Assembly: GCF_019565455.1 (NCBI RefSeq) | Contig: NZ_CP067377.1 | Coordinates: 1,054,001 to 1,118,000, forward strand | Direction: 5' to 3' | Length of the DNA stretch: 64,000 bases | Origin: Flavobacterium oreochromis | GTDB taxonomy: Bacteria; Bacteroidota; Bacteroidia; Flavobacteriales; Flavobacteriaceae | Shown here: in pieces, positions 8,820-17,605 of the stretch | How positions within the stretch are numbered: position 1 is the first letter of the stretch | Layout: each line of letters begins with the position of its first letter | Program-made: the position numbers and the translations under genes | The notes under the pieces: generated by a model | Databases searched by the model: none | What the model saw: the letters and a program-made list of their open reading frames with translations, nothing else | What the model was told of the DNA's origin: nothing

Positions 8820-9219
8820 TTTTTATTTTTTCATCTTCTTTTAAACGCATTAATTCTTCTTCTGATGAAGTTTTGTCTTTATACCCGCAATAATGTAATA
8901 CACCATGAATAATAACGCGTTTTAATTCTTCATCAAAAGATACTCCTAAATCAATAGCATTCTCTTTTATACGATCAATAGATATAAAAATATCACCAGC
9001 GATTAAGTTGTTTTCTGTGTAATCAAAACTAATAACATCTGTATAATAATCGTGATCCAGATATTGCTTATTGATTTCTAATAGATATTCATCATTACAA
9101 AAGATGTAATTAATTTCATTTAATTCTTTATTTTCAGATTCGATAACAGTTTTAATCCATTCTGTATAATCAACTTCATTAGATAACAAAAAATTAGTTT
9201 CGTAATTATAATTTATCAT
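8797..9219 (-). CDS. ybeY: endoribonuclease / rRNA maturation factor YbeY
   Basis: 140 residues. YbeY is a metal-dependent RNase-like protein needed for 16S rRNA 3'-end maturation and ribosome quality control. The metal-binding motif is at residues 105-115 (HGVLHYCGYKD). The first two histidines are present; the third ligand of the usual HGxLHLxGxDH motif is replaced here by aspartate-lysine, a form I recall in Bacteroidota relatives. Upstream motifs DHDYYTDVISFDY and AGDIFISIDRIKENA also fit. Its start overlaps the end of the DUF4175 gene by 14 bases, so the two are translationally coupled. The last codons contain a perfect parS site. Confidence 0.92.
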   Translation of the reverse strand: MINYNYETNFLLSNEVDYTEWIKTVIESENKELNEINYIFCNDEYLLEINKQYLDHDYYTDVISFDYTENNLIAGDIFISIDRIKENAIDLGVSFDEELKRVIIHGVLHYCGYKDKTSSEEELMRLKEDEKIKMFHVKHN

Positions 9220-12200
9220 TTTTTTTAAAATATTCTTGAATACGTTTATTAAATTGCGAGCGCAAAGGTAAGCTTTGTCTATTTAATATTTCTATACTAT
9301 TTAAATATTCTTGTAACTTTTGCGGTAGGGCAGGAGAGGAGTTTTGAAATTCTTTTTTATTAGTTACTCCTTCTCTTTTATTATCTTGATTTTGTTGTTG
9401 AGCGGCTTCTTGTAATTTTAATAGTTCATATTTTAAATTTAATGCTTTTTGAACCAACTGTTTATTGAAACCTTTTGTTATCAATTGCTTTTCTAATTGT
9501 TTCATTTGTTCTATAGCATTTTGCCCTTGTGAACCTAATCCTTGTTTATGTAATTCTTTTTCTAAAGCATCTCGTAATTGCTGTTGCTCCTTTAAAATAT
9601 CTATAATATCTTGTGCGTTACCCTCATTAGTTTCACTAGAATTATTTTGTTTTGAATTACCATCTTTAGAACTAGAACCTCCTTGACCACCTGATTTATT
9701 ACCATTTCCGTTTGGTTCTTTTCCTTCACCACTACCAGAAGATCCTGATGAACTAGGTTTATTAGATTTATCTTTACTCATTTTTTTAGCTAACTCTTCT
9801 TGTCTCATAATTATATCTGGTAATTGCATACCAGAACCTTTTCCTTTTCCAGGACTAGGATTACCTTGACCTGATCCTGATCCCGACATAGACATTTGCA
9901 TATTATCTAAAACATCTGCTAATAAATTAGCTAAATTATTAGCACTAGTAAATGTATATTGTTGACTAGAAACACCGCGAGCAAGTTGATTTTCTGTAAA
10001 ATAATCTATTGATTTATCTAAGTTATAATAAATAGTACCTATTTCTTTTGTAACTTTTTCTCCTATTTTAGGATTACGTAATGACATCGTAAATAAACTA
10101 TCATCTACATGTTTAAACTGATTTTTTAAATCTTGTTGTGTCTTTATATATTTAGAAAATGACGCAGATGTTCCATTAATACTCTTGAAATTATTCATTA
10201 ATTTTTCTTCTGAAAATGAAAATCTAAGTAGATTATCTACAATTTGACGAAGCATTTTAATATCTTCATTCATTTGTTCTTTATCACCACCTTGCATATC
10301 TTTTTCTATTGATTGCGACATCTGACGCATTTTTCGAGCAGCACTTTTTTGTTTAGTACTAGCTTTAGCATTATTTTTATTTTTTAATTCATTGCTTGCA
10401 TTCTTCATATCATTATCAATACTATTCTGCTTTTCTATATCGGAAGGTATTTTTAAAGGTTTCTTTAGCTTTTTATTTTCTTTATCTAAATCATTTAATT
10501 CTTTTTGTAAACGATCAAAAGAAGAATTTAATTCATTCTGTTCCTTTTCATTATTGTCTTTATTATTAGATAATTCTTCTTCTTGATCTGCTAGTTTTTC
10601 TAATTTATCTACAAGTTGCTTTGCTTTTTGTTCAATATAATAACGCTTAGTCAATTCTACTAACTGTTCTAAACTTTTAGTTTGATTCTTAGATTTTTGC
10701 TGAAACTTTTCAATTTTATCAAATAATTCTTCATGCTGTAATTTTTCATTTAGATTTTTTAATTCATCTAATAGTTTCTTGTTTTTATCTAAATCTTGTT
10801 GCACATTATCTAAGCGATTTTCTAATTCTTCTTTTTTAAGATCTTTAGAAGTAGGTTTAAATTGATCTAAATTTTCTTTTATTTTTTCAGAATAATTTTT
10901 TAATAATTCTTCTTGTTCTTTTTGACGTTTTATAAAATCATTAATTTTTTGTTGTTCTTTATAATTCAGTTCTTTTTTCTCTTTACCCACTTGTTCTATT
11001 TTCTCTAATTCTAATTGTTGTTTATCCTGTAATTTTAAAGATTTAGAAAGGCTATTAATATTATCGTTTTGTTGTTGTAAAAATTCTTCTTGTTTTTCTT
11101 CTTCTGTAGACTCACGGTGTGAAAATACAGCAGACTTAGAAGTTTTAAAACCATTTAAAAAATCATTATCAGAAATTTCAAAATAATAATCATACTGAAC
11201 TCCTCTATCTATAGGTAATGAACCAGGAAAATTAAAAATAAATTTATCATAAATACCTTGTTTAAAAGATAGTGTTCCACGTTTTGCTTGACTCATTTTA
11301 TCTTTTGGAAAATATATAATACTCAAACGATGGAAACCATAATCATCTGCAATTTGACCAATTAAATAAGGTTTAGAAACATGTAAACTATCTGGAATCG
11401 TTTCTATTTTTATACTTGGATACTGATCTTTAATAACATTCAAAGAATATGTGAGTTTTTCGAAGTCTTTTACATCTTTATTTGAAGTAACTATTTGATA
11501 TTCTGAATTTTGATTGATTTTTTTTGAAAAAATAAAGTTATTATTTTTAAAATTAAAACTACTCAATGAATTATTGATATTCATACGAACTATTTCTGTC
11601 GATTGAGCTTTAATACTCCAAGTAATAGTAGTCCCTTCAGGAATAACTGCATTACCAGTACCTCTTATTAACTCTGGTTTTTTACCTAAATAGTTAGGGA
11701 AATTTAATAGCATTTCAAAATGAGTAATAGCTGGAACTGAATTAACTTTTAAATGATAATTCTTACTTATTACTTCATTTGATTGAATATAAAAATCAGT
11801 ATCAGCTAAAGGATTTTCAAAAGTATATTGAAAAGTACCTGCTGCTGTATTTTCCATAAAATATTGTTCATTACCTATAACAATAATTGCTTTATCTGGA
11901 TTTACTTTACCTTTAGAAAAAACAGTTAAAGTAAAATCTTTATTTTGTTGGGTAATTAATGAATCTTTAATGAATAATTCAAATGGAGCAGGAGGAGAGA
12001 AATGTTGATCATAATTAACTACACGATGCATACCTTGTGCTAAATATTCTTCTTTTCCTGAAATCATAAAAAATAAAATAATAAGAAAAGGAATTAAAGC
12101 CAATGGAATATACTTTTTATTTTTTCTAAAATCTATTGCATTCACAAAAGGAATAGGTTGCAAGCTTTTTGCTTTTTGATCTATAGAAGCTAATAGTAAT

Positions 12201-12565
12201 TCTGATTGATTTGAATTATTTACTAACTGTAAGAAATTAACTAACTTATCATTTACCTCAGTAAAGTGTTTACCTATTATAAATGATGCTTGTTCATAGC
12301 TTAATCCTTTTTGAAGTTTAAATAATTTAAATAATGGTATTATTATAAAACGAATAAGTAAAAACAATTCCACAGTGATAAATAACCAAAATAATATGGT
12401 TCTTCCTGTGGGTTGTAACCACAAAAAATATTCAATAAAACTAGTAAATAAAAAATATAATAAACCTAATCCAATAAAAAATAAGCTACCACGAAGTAAT
12501 TCATTAGTATAATATTTTTTAATAAAACTTTCTAATTTAACGAATATGAGCTGTTTTGATTCCAA
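9206..12565 (-). CDS. large DUF4175-type membrane protein
   Basis: 1119 residues. Three hydrophobic segments lie near the N-terminus (about 25-45, 58-78 and 155-170), then an extracytoplasmic beta-rich part. Beyond about residue 490 there is a very long glutamine-, lysine- and glutamate-rich coiled coil. Residues about 900-1000 form a low-complexity glycine-serine-asparagine linker (GSGSGQGNPSPGKGKGSG and similar). This matches the DUF4175 proteins found throughout Flavobacteriaceae upstream of ybeY and mnmG. Function is unknown; membrane anchoring plus coiled coil suggests an envelope-spanning or scaffolding role, which is inference. The end overlaps ybeY by 14 bases. Confidence 0.8.
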   Translation of the reverse strand: MESKQLIFVKLESFIKKYYTNELLRGSLFFIGLGLLYFLFTSFIEYFLWLQPTGRTILFWLFITVELFLLIRFIIIPLFKLFKLQKGLSYEQASFIIGKHFTEVNDKLVNFLQLVNNSNQSELLLASIDQKAKSLQPIPFVNAIDFRKNKKYIPLALIPFLIILFFMISGKEEYLAQGMHRVVNYDQHFSPPAPFELFIKDSLITQQNKDFTLTVFSKGKVNPDKAIIVIGNEQYFMENTAAGTFQYTFENPLADTDFYIQSNEVISKNYHLKVNSVPAITHFEMLLNFPNYLGKKPELIRGTGNAVIPEGTTITWSIKAQSTEIVRMNINNSLSSFNFKNNNFIFSKKINQNSEYQIVTSNKDVKDFEKLTYSLNVIKDQYPSIKIETIPDSLHVSKPYLIGQIADDYGFHRLSIIYFPKDKMSQAKRGTLSFKQGIYDKFIFNFPGSLPIDRGVQYDYYFEISDNDFLNGFKTSKSAVFSHRESTEEEKQEEFLQQQNDNINSLSKSLKLQDKQQLELEKIEQVGKEKKELNYKEQQKINDFIKRQKEQEELLKNYSEKIKENLDQFKPTSKDLKKEELENRLDNVQQDLDKNKKLLDELKNLNEKLQHEELFDKIEKFQQKSKNQTKSLEQLVELTKRYYIEQKAKQLVDKLEKLADQEEELSNNKDNNEKEQNELNSSFDRLQKELNDLDKENKKLKKPLKIPSDIEKQNSIDNDMKNASNELKNKNNAKASTKQKSAARKMRQMSQSIEKDMQGGDKEQMNEDIKMLRQIVDNLLRFSFSEEKLMNNFKSINGTSASFSKYIKTQQDLKNQFKHVDDSLFTMSLRNPKIGEKVTKEIGTIYYNLDKSIDYFTENQLARGVSSQQYTFTSANNLANLLADVLDNMQMSMSGSGSGQGNPSPGKGKGSGMQLPDIIMRQEELAKKMSKDKSNKPSSSGSSGSGEGKEPNGNGNKSGGQGGSSSKDGNSKQNNSSETNEGNAQDIIDILKEQQQLRDALEKELHKQGLGSQGQNAIEQMKQLEKQLITKGFNKQLVQKALNLKYELLKLQEAAQQQNQDNKREGVTNKKEFQNSSPALPQKLQEYLNSIEILNRQSLPLRSQFNKRIQEYFKKNDKL

Positions 12566-12658
12566 AATTCAATACTTTAATTATAACCCATAAAGTTAGT
12601 AAAATATCAAATACAATAGCAATACTCAAAATCAAACAAATATGTAAGCAGTATAATG

Positions 12659-12666
12659 TATCTTTG
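12659..12666 (+). promoter_or_regulatory. Bacteroidota -7 box for gltX
   Basis: TATCTTTG fits TAnnTTTG exactly and lies 67 bases before the chosen gltX start. The -33 element is not obvious. Confidence 0.55.
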
Positions 12667-12732
12667 CACAATACATTGCATCTTAATCAATAGATGATAC
12701 TTCATGTAATAAATAACAAAAACAATAAAAAA

Positions 12733-14235
12733 ATGTCAAAGCCAGTTAGAGTGCGTTTTGCACCCAGTCCAACAGGACCTTTACATATAGGCGGTGTAAG
12801 AACAGCCTTATTTAATTATTTATTTGCTAAAAAACACAATGGTACATTTTATTTACGAATAGAAGATACAGATCAAACTCGTTTTGTACCAGGAGCGGAA
12901 GCTTATATTTTTGAAGCGTTAGAATGGTTAGGAATAGCACCTGATGAAACGGTAGGAAAGAATGAAAAGTTTGGGCCTTACCGCCAAAGTGAACGTAAGG
13001 CAATATATAAACAATATGTAGACCAATTAATTCAATCAGGTTCTGCATATTATGCTTTTGATACACCTGAAAAATTAGATGAATTAAGAAAATCTGCAGA
13101 AGCAAATGGTCAAACATTTATCTATAATCATACGGTACGTGAAACTTTAGATAATGCTCTAACATTAACAACTGAAGAAGTAAAAAAACGTCTTGAAAAT
13201 GGTGAAGCTTTTGTTGTACGTTTCAAAACACCTATTAATCAAATATTAGAATTAAAAGATATTATTCGAGGAGATATAAAATTTGATACTAATTTATTAG
13301 ACGATAAAGTATTATTCAAAAGTGATGGAATGCCAACATATCATTTGGCGAATATAGTTGATGATCACTTAATGGAAACTTCACATGTAATACGTGGTGA
13401 AGAATGGTTACCTTCATTACCACTGCATATTTTATTGTACCAAGCATTAGGTTGGGAAGCTCCTGAATTTGCACACTTACCTCTAATATTAAAACCTGTA
13501 GGTAATGGTAAATTATCAAAACGTGATGGTGATAAAATGGGATTCCCTGTATTTCCTCTAGAATGGAAAACAGAAGATACAAGCTCTATGGGATACCGTG
13601 AAAATGGATTTTTTCCAGAAGCAGTTGTGAATTTCTTAGCTCTATTAGGTTGGAATGATGGAACGGAACAAGAACTATTTTCTTTAGAAGAACTAATCAA
13701 TAAATTTGATTTAGCACGTGTAAATAAATCAGGTGCTAAGTTTGACCCTGAGAAAAATAAATGGTTCAATCATCAGTATTTATTAGTGAAAAGTGATGAA
13801 GAATTAGCTATAAGTTTTAATGAAGTTTTAATTAACAAAGGCATTTCGACTACCCTTGATGTGACACGCATTGTTTCTTTAAATAAAGAAAGAGCCAATT
13901 TTGTAACTGATTTATGGGATTTGACTGACTATTTCTTTTTGGCACCTTCAAGTTATGATGAAAAAGGTTTGAAAAACTGGAAAGAAGATACTCCTGAATT
14001 ATTAAAACAATTAATTACAGTTTTAGAAGGTATAACTGATTTTACAAGTACTACTATAGAAACTATAGTTAAAGAATGGTTAACTATAAATGAAATAGGA
14101 ATGGGCAAGGTAATGCAACCCTTCCGTTTAAGTTTAGTAGGGAAGATGATGGGACCTCATTTATTTGACATTGTTGAAATACTTGGAAAAGAGGAAACTA
14201 TTCAAAGAATTCAAAAAGCAATACATAGTATTTAA
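12733..14235 (+). CDS. gltX: glutamate--tRNA ligase
   Basis: 500 residues from the chosen start. Charges tRNA-Glu with glutamate. Class I signatures: the HIGH-type motif is HIGG at about 18-21 inside RFAPSPTGPLHIGG, and the KMSKS-type motif is KLSKRDG. IEDTDQTRFVPGAEAYI and HVIRGEEWLPSLPLH are further GluRS landmarks. A longer frame begins at 12694, but the 13 extra residues are lysine-asparagine rich and unlike the family, so I start at the ATG at 12733 (MSKPVRVRFAP). Because GlnS is also encoded here, this enzyme probably charges only tRNA-Glu. Followed by a perfect terminator. Confidence 0.95.
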   Translation: MSKPVRVRFAPSPTGPLHIGGVRTALFNYLFAKKHNGTFYLRIEDTDQTRFVPGAEAYIFEALEWLGIAPDETVGKNEKFGPYRQSERKAIYKQYVDQLIQSGSAYYAFDTPEKLDELRKSAEANGQTFIYNHTVRETLDNALTLTTEEVKKRLENGEAFVVRFKTPINQILELKDIIRGDIKFDTNLLDDKVLFKSDGMPTYHLANIVDDHLMETSHVIRGEEWLPSLPLHILLYQALGWEAPEFAHLPLILKPVGNGKLSKRDGDKMGFPVFPLEWKTEDTSSMGYRENGFFPEAVVNFLALLGWNDGTEQELFSLEELINKFDLARVNKSGAKFDPEKNKWFNHQYLLVKSDEELAISFNEVLINKGISTTLDVTRIVSLNKERANFVTDLWDLTDYFFLAPSSYDEKGLKNWKEDTPELLKQLITVLEGITDFTSTTIETIVKEWLTINEIGMGKVMQPFRLSLVGKMMGPHLFDIVEILGKEETIQRIQKAIHSI

Positions 14236-14240
14236 GAGAC

Positions 14241-14270
14241 AATAAGGGGGCAAAATTTTGCCCCCTTATT
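14241..14270. terminator. bidirectional terminator between gltX and the OMP-like gene
   Basis: A perfect 30-base palindrome (AATAAGGGGGCAAAA and its complement) between two converging genes, with stop codons 6 and 9 bases away. Confidence 0.9.
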
Positions 14271-14278
14271 AACAACAA

Positions 14279-14938
14279 CTATAAATTAAAAGTTATTTGT
14301 GTGCTTATCATACTCAAATGACCATTAAAACTAATATTATTATTTTTTTCAAGTAATTCATTTCTATTAAGCCTATTAAACATATTAGTTAAAGCTAACT
14401 GATAAAATAAATTAGCTCTAATTATTTTACTACCACCCGATAAACCAACATATAAATTAGCGCCTACATTTGATATATTAATTATTTCAGAAGCTAATAA
14501 AGAACTATTAAGAATCTTATTGTAATTATAATGATCATCTATTTTTAGTTTGCCATTCACTTGTAAAACCGGACCAAAATCAAAAGCTAAATTATCATTC
14601 AATAAATGATAACTACCTAAAATACGTAATTGTGCACCTGACAATTTATAAGTTACTTTTTCTTCTTGAAAATTAGAATTAATTGATTCAATAGAAAAAT
14701 TACTATCGGTAAACTGCATCCCATAAATCAGGCTCCATTTATCATTATAAAAATTACCACGTACTGATAAACCTGCTATCCAACCTAACTCTGGTCTAGT
14801 ATTAAAATTAGAAGTATAAACATCTGTATATGTTATTCCTGCAGAAATCCCTATTCTATTACCATCATTTTTTCTATATTGAGAATGGGATAAAGAAGAA
14901 TTAATAAAAAGAATAAATAATAAAACACGTATCATCAT
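14279..14938 (-). CDS. outer-membrane beta-barrel-like secreted protein
   Basis: 219 residues. A signal peptide is visible (hydrophobic start, then SSLSHSQYRKNDG). The mature part has alternating strands such as RIGISAGITYTDVYTS, LGWIAGLSVRGNFYND and GANLYVGLSGGSKIIRANLF, and ends with ISTQITFNL, a C-terminal strand ending in an aromatic-rich amphipathic pattern. This is the look of a small PorT/OmpA-type outer-membrane barrel of about eight strands. The specific family is not recognised. Confidence 0.65.
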   Translation of the reverse strand: MMIRVLLFILFINSSLSHSQYRKNDGNRIGISAGITYTDVYTSNFNTRPELGWIAGLSVRGNFYNDKWSLIYGMQFTDSNFSIESINSNFQEEKVTYKLSGAQLRILGSYHLLNDNLAFDFGPVLQVNGKLKIDDHYNYNKILNSSLLASEIINISNVGANLYVGLSGGSKIIRANLFYQLALTNMFNRLNRNELLEKNNNISFNGHLSMISTQITFNL

Positions 14939-15044
14939 TATATTTTATTTACTAAAGTAAAGAATCTATTTTAATAATAACTTGTAACATTTAAAATATT
15001 TTAGCGTATAACCTATATAAAACAAACTAATCCGTTTATACATT

Positions 15045-16031
15045 ATGGGAGCATTTTTTATTATTATTTTATTTTTTGGATTTATCCTATTAGTATCATC
15101 ATTCTTTACAGTAAAACAACAAACAGCTGTAGTGATAGAACGCTTTGGAAAATTCAATAGTATTCGACAATCAGGTTTACAATTAAAAATTCCAATTATT
15201 GATCGTATAGCTGGTCGTGTAAACTTAAGAATTCAACAATTAGATGTGGTCATTGAAACAAAAACAAAAGATAATGTATTTGTTAAAATGAAAGTTTCAG
15301 TACAATTCAAAGTAATCCAAGAAAAAGTATATGATGCTTTTTATAAATTAGAATATCCTCACGACCAAATTACTTCATATGTATTTGATGTTGTTCGTGC
15401 AGAAGTTCCTAAACTTATTTTAGATGATGTTTTTGTTCGCAAAGATGATATTGCTGTAGCTGTAAAACGTGAATTAAATGAAGCAATGACAACTTATGGA
15501 TATGATATAATTAATACTTTAGTAACTGATATTGATCCTGATATACAAGTAAAAAATGCTATGAATCGTATTAATGCAGCAGATCGTGAGAAAACAGCAG
15601 CTGAATATGAAGCAGAGGCACAACGTATTAGAATTGTAGCAAAAGCAAAAGCAGAAGCGGAAAGTAAACGTTTACAAGGTCAAGGTATTGCGGATCAGCG
15701 TCGTGAAATTGCGCGTGGTCTTGTAGAATCCGTTAATCAACTAAATGACGTAGGTATTAATTCACAAGAAGCAAGTGCTTTAATAGTAGTAACACAACAT
15801 TATGATACTTTACAAGCGGTAGGAGCTGATGCGAATAGTAATTTAATATTATTACCCAACTCACCCCAAGCAGCAACAGATATGCTTAATAATATGATAG
15901 CAAGTTTTGCAGCTTCAAATCAAATTTCAGATGCAATGAAAAAAGGTACAAAAAGAAAAATAGAAGAACAGAATACAAAGATATTTCCAGCTGAAAATTT
16001 TGGAGATAATGATTCTCCTGAAAGAATTTAA
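15045..16031 (+). CDS. SPFH/Band 7 (stomatin-like) membrane protein
   Basis: 328 residues. One N-terminal membrane segment (residues 2-22), then the Band 7 domain opening TVKQQTAVVIERFGKFNSIR with GLQLKIPIIDRIAGRVNLR, the stomatin/QmcA pattern. Then come FDVVRAEVPKLILDDVFVRK and a long alanine-glutamate coiled coil with EAEAQRIRIVAKAKAEAESK. These proteins oligomerise on the membrane and organise lipid microdomains or act with membrane proteases. No NfeD-type partner gene is adjacent. A terminator follows. Confidence 0.9.
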   Translation: MGAFFIIILFFGFILLVSSFFTVKQQTAVVIERFGKFNSIRQSGLQLKIPIIDRIAGRVNLRIQQLDVVIETKTKDNVFVKMKVSVQFKVIQEKVYDAFYKLEYPHDQITSYVFDVVRAEVPKLILDDVFVRKDDIAVAVKRELNEAMTTYGYDIINTLVTDIDPDIQVKNAMNRINAADREKTAAEYEAEAQRIRIVAKAKAEAESKRLQGQGIADQRREIARGLVESVNQLNDVGINSQEASALIVVTQHYDTLQAVGADANSNLILLPNSPQAATDMLNNMIASFAASNQISDAMKKGTKRKIEEQNTKIFPAENFGDNDSPERI

Positions 16032-16050
16032 TTTACTCAAAACTCATTTT

Positions 16051-16081
16051 AAAACCATCAATCAAAAATTGGTGGTTTTTT
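16051..16081 (+). terminator. terminator of the SPFH gene
   Basis: 12-base stem AAAACCATCAAT / ATTGGTGGTTTT with one G-T pair and a 5-base loop, followed by TTTTTTTA. Confidence 0.85.
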
Positions 16082-16127
16082 TATTTAGTAACTATAAAAT
16101 AATAAAAACTTCAAATAAATCCATTTA

Positions 16128-16621
16128 AAAGGTTTTTTATAAGTAAAACATAACAGAACCTCATTCTTTTTTTTTATTAGCTAAAAATCAAATTATGAAA
16201 GTCAATTTTAGAAATAAAATTTATTAAAATACATTTTTAAATAATAAAAATTTATTATTTAAAAAATTTATAATTTAATAAAAAATAAAAGGTTTTATAA
16301 ATAAAAAAACAAATAAAACTTAAATAAAAGGTTTTAAGAAACTTTTAATAGATAAAAGATAAATCCACACCAGACTTCTTTTTTATTAGCTAAAATTGAA
16401 ATTATGAAAGCTTAATGTTATAAATAAATATTATTTTTAAAAATAAAATAATAATAAAAAATTATAATTTATAAAATTTATGCAATTCATTAATACATAT
16501 AATTTTATTTATAGATTTTTAAAAAAATTAAAATAAAAGGTTTTAAGGGATTTTTAATAAATAAGAGATAAAATCATACCAGACTTTTTTTTTATTAGCT
16601 AAAATTTAAATTATGAAAGTT
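16128..16621. repeat. three degenerate direct repeats spaced 209 bases apart
   Basis: Three copies of a core of about 80 bases start near 16136, 16326 and 16536. Each begins with AAAAGGTTTT. Each ends with a T-run followed by ATTAGCTAAAA, six to eight AT bases and ATTATGAAAG. The ATTAG in the three copies begins at 16176, 16385 and 16594, exactly 209 bases apart. The DNA between cores is AT-rich and less similar. No protein can be read through them. They fill the whole gap between the SPFH gene and the T9SS gene. Confidence 0.8.
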
Positions 16622-16722
16622 TATTTTTTCACACAAATTTATCATTTATGAAATAATTATAAAAAATAATTATTATTTACAAAATTTATAAAAAATAAAA
16701 TACTTATAAGTATTTTATAAAT

Positions 16723-16755
16723 AAAAAAGCCAGTAAATAATTTACTGGCTTTTTT
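16723..16755 (-). terminator. terminator of the T9SS-sorted protein gene
   Basis: Perfect 15-base stem (AAAAAAGCCAGTAAA and its complement) with a three-base loop, directly after the minus-strand stop and followed by T residues. Confidence 0.9.
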
Positions 16756-16761
16756 ATTTAA

Positions 16762-17520
16762 TTATTCTTTAACGATCTTGGTAAAACTTTTTATATTTTG
16801 TTCATACGTCACTTCAAGTAAATACATTCCTTTTTGTAGATGATCTAAATTAATACTTGAGTTATCAAAATAGACAGGAAAATGTTTACCTGTAAGATCG
16901 GTTAAAGTAACTAATTTAATAGAACTTCCAATTTTAGAGGTAACAATTTCTTTAGCTGGATTAGGAAAAAATTGATTATCAACTATTTGAAATCCTTGAT
17001 TTGACAATAGATCTAACTGACCTGCTTTTATACTTTGTCCTGCTACATCATTATAAGCATAACTTTTTAAGGTAATAGTATTACCATTTTTATTTACTAA
17101 AATCCAGCCATAATGCCAACTATTAGCTAATTTAAACTTACAACCAATATACGAATCACCTTGAGGAAAAAAATCAACAGGATTGGCCCATGAAGGATCT
17201 ATATAAGCATCTGCTTGAGCACCAAATATGCTAGAACTTGAAATAGTAGTATCAAAACTCAAAAATTTCATCACATCCCAACCATATCCTGAATCAAATG
17301 TACCTGTAGTAACAAAGTTTACCATATTAGGATCAAAAAAACTTTCGACAGAATTGTTCATATATTGCATGGTGAATTCTGGTACATTATCATTATTAAA
17401 ATCAAGATCAACAAAAGTATTTAACGAAAAAGTAAAATCATTAATATCACGAACTACTATAGCTGCTTGAGAATTCCAATAAAATAAGAGACTAAAAAGT
17501 CCTAATGTAATTTTTTTCAT
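16762..17520 (-). CDS. secreted protein with a T9SS type A sorting domain
   Basis: 252 residues. Signal peptide MKKITLGLFSLLFYWNSQAA. The middle section (DINDFTFSLNTFVDLDFNND, IGCKFKLANSWHYGWILVN) looks like a beta-rich extracellular domain. The C-terminal 70 residues match the type IX secretion sorting domain: FFPNPAKEIVTSK, then VTLTDLTGK, then LQKGMYLLEV and a final KIVKE. That signal sends the protein through the T9SS to the cell surface, where the tail is removed. The cargo function is not recognised. Confidence 0.85.
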   Translation of the reverse strand: MKKITLGLFSLLFYWNSQAAIVVRDINDFTFSLNTFVDLDFNNDNVPEFTMQYMNNSVESFFDPNMVNFVTTGTFDSGYGWDVMKFLSFDTTISSSSIFGAQADAYIDPSWANPVDFFPQGDSYIGCKFKLANSWHYGWILVNKNGNTITLKSYAYNDVAGQSIKAGQLDLLSNQGFQIVDNQFFPNPAKEIVTSKIGSSIKLVTLTDLTGKHFPVYFDNSSINLDHLQKGMYLLEVTYEQNIKSFTKIVKE

Positions 17521-17551
17521 AGGCTAATTTTTTAATTTGACATATAAATGT

Positions 17552-17582
17552 ATAAAAAAAACACTTGATATTCATCAAGTGC
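17552..17582 (-). terminator. terminator of glnS
   Basis: Stem CACTTGAT / ATCAAGTG (17562-17569 and 17574-17581) with a 4-base loop, followed on the minus strand by eight T residues. It lies 24 bases after the glnS stop. Confidence 0.85.
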
Positions 17583-17605
17583 TTAAAATTTAATTTCATC
17601 ATGGT

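Noticed and set aside
12694..12732. Upstream start for gltX giving 13 extra residues
   Set aside because: The extra part is Asn/Lys-rich and not found at GluRS N-termini; the ATG at 12733 begins the conserved sequence.
13316..13769. Minus-strand reading frames inside gltX
   Set aside because: Shadows of a strongly conserved gene on the other strand, with no recognisable protein features.
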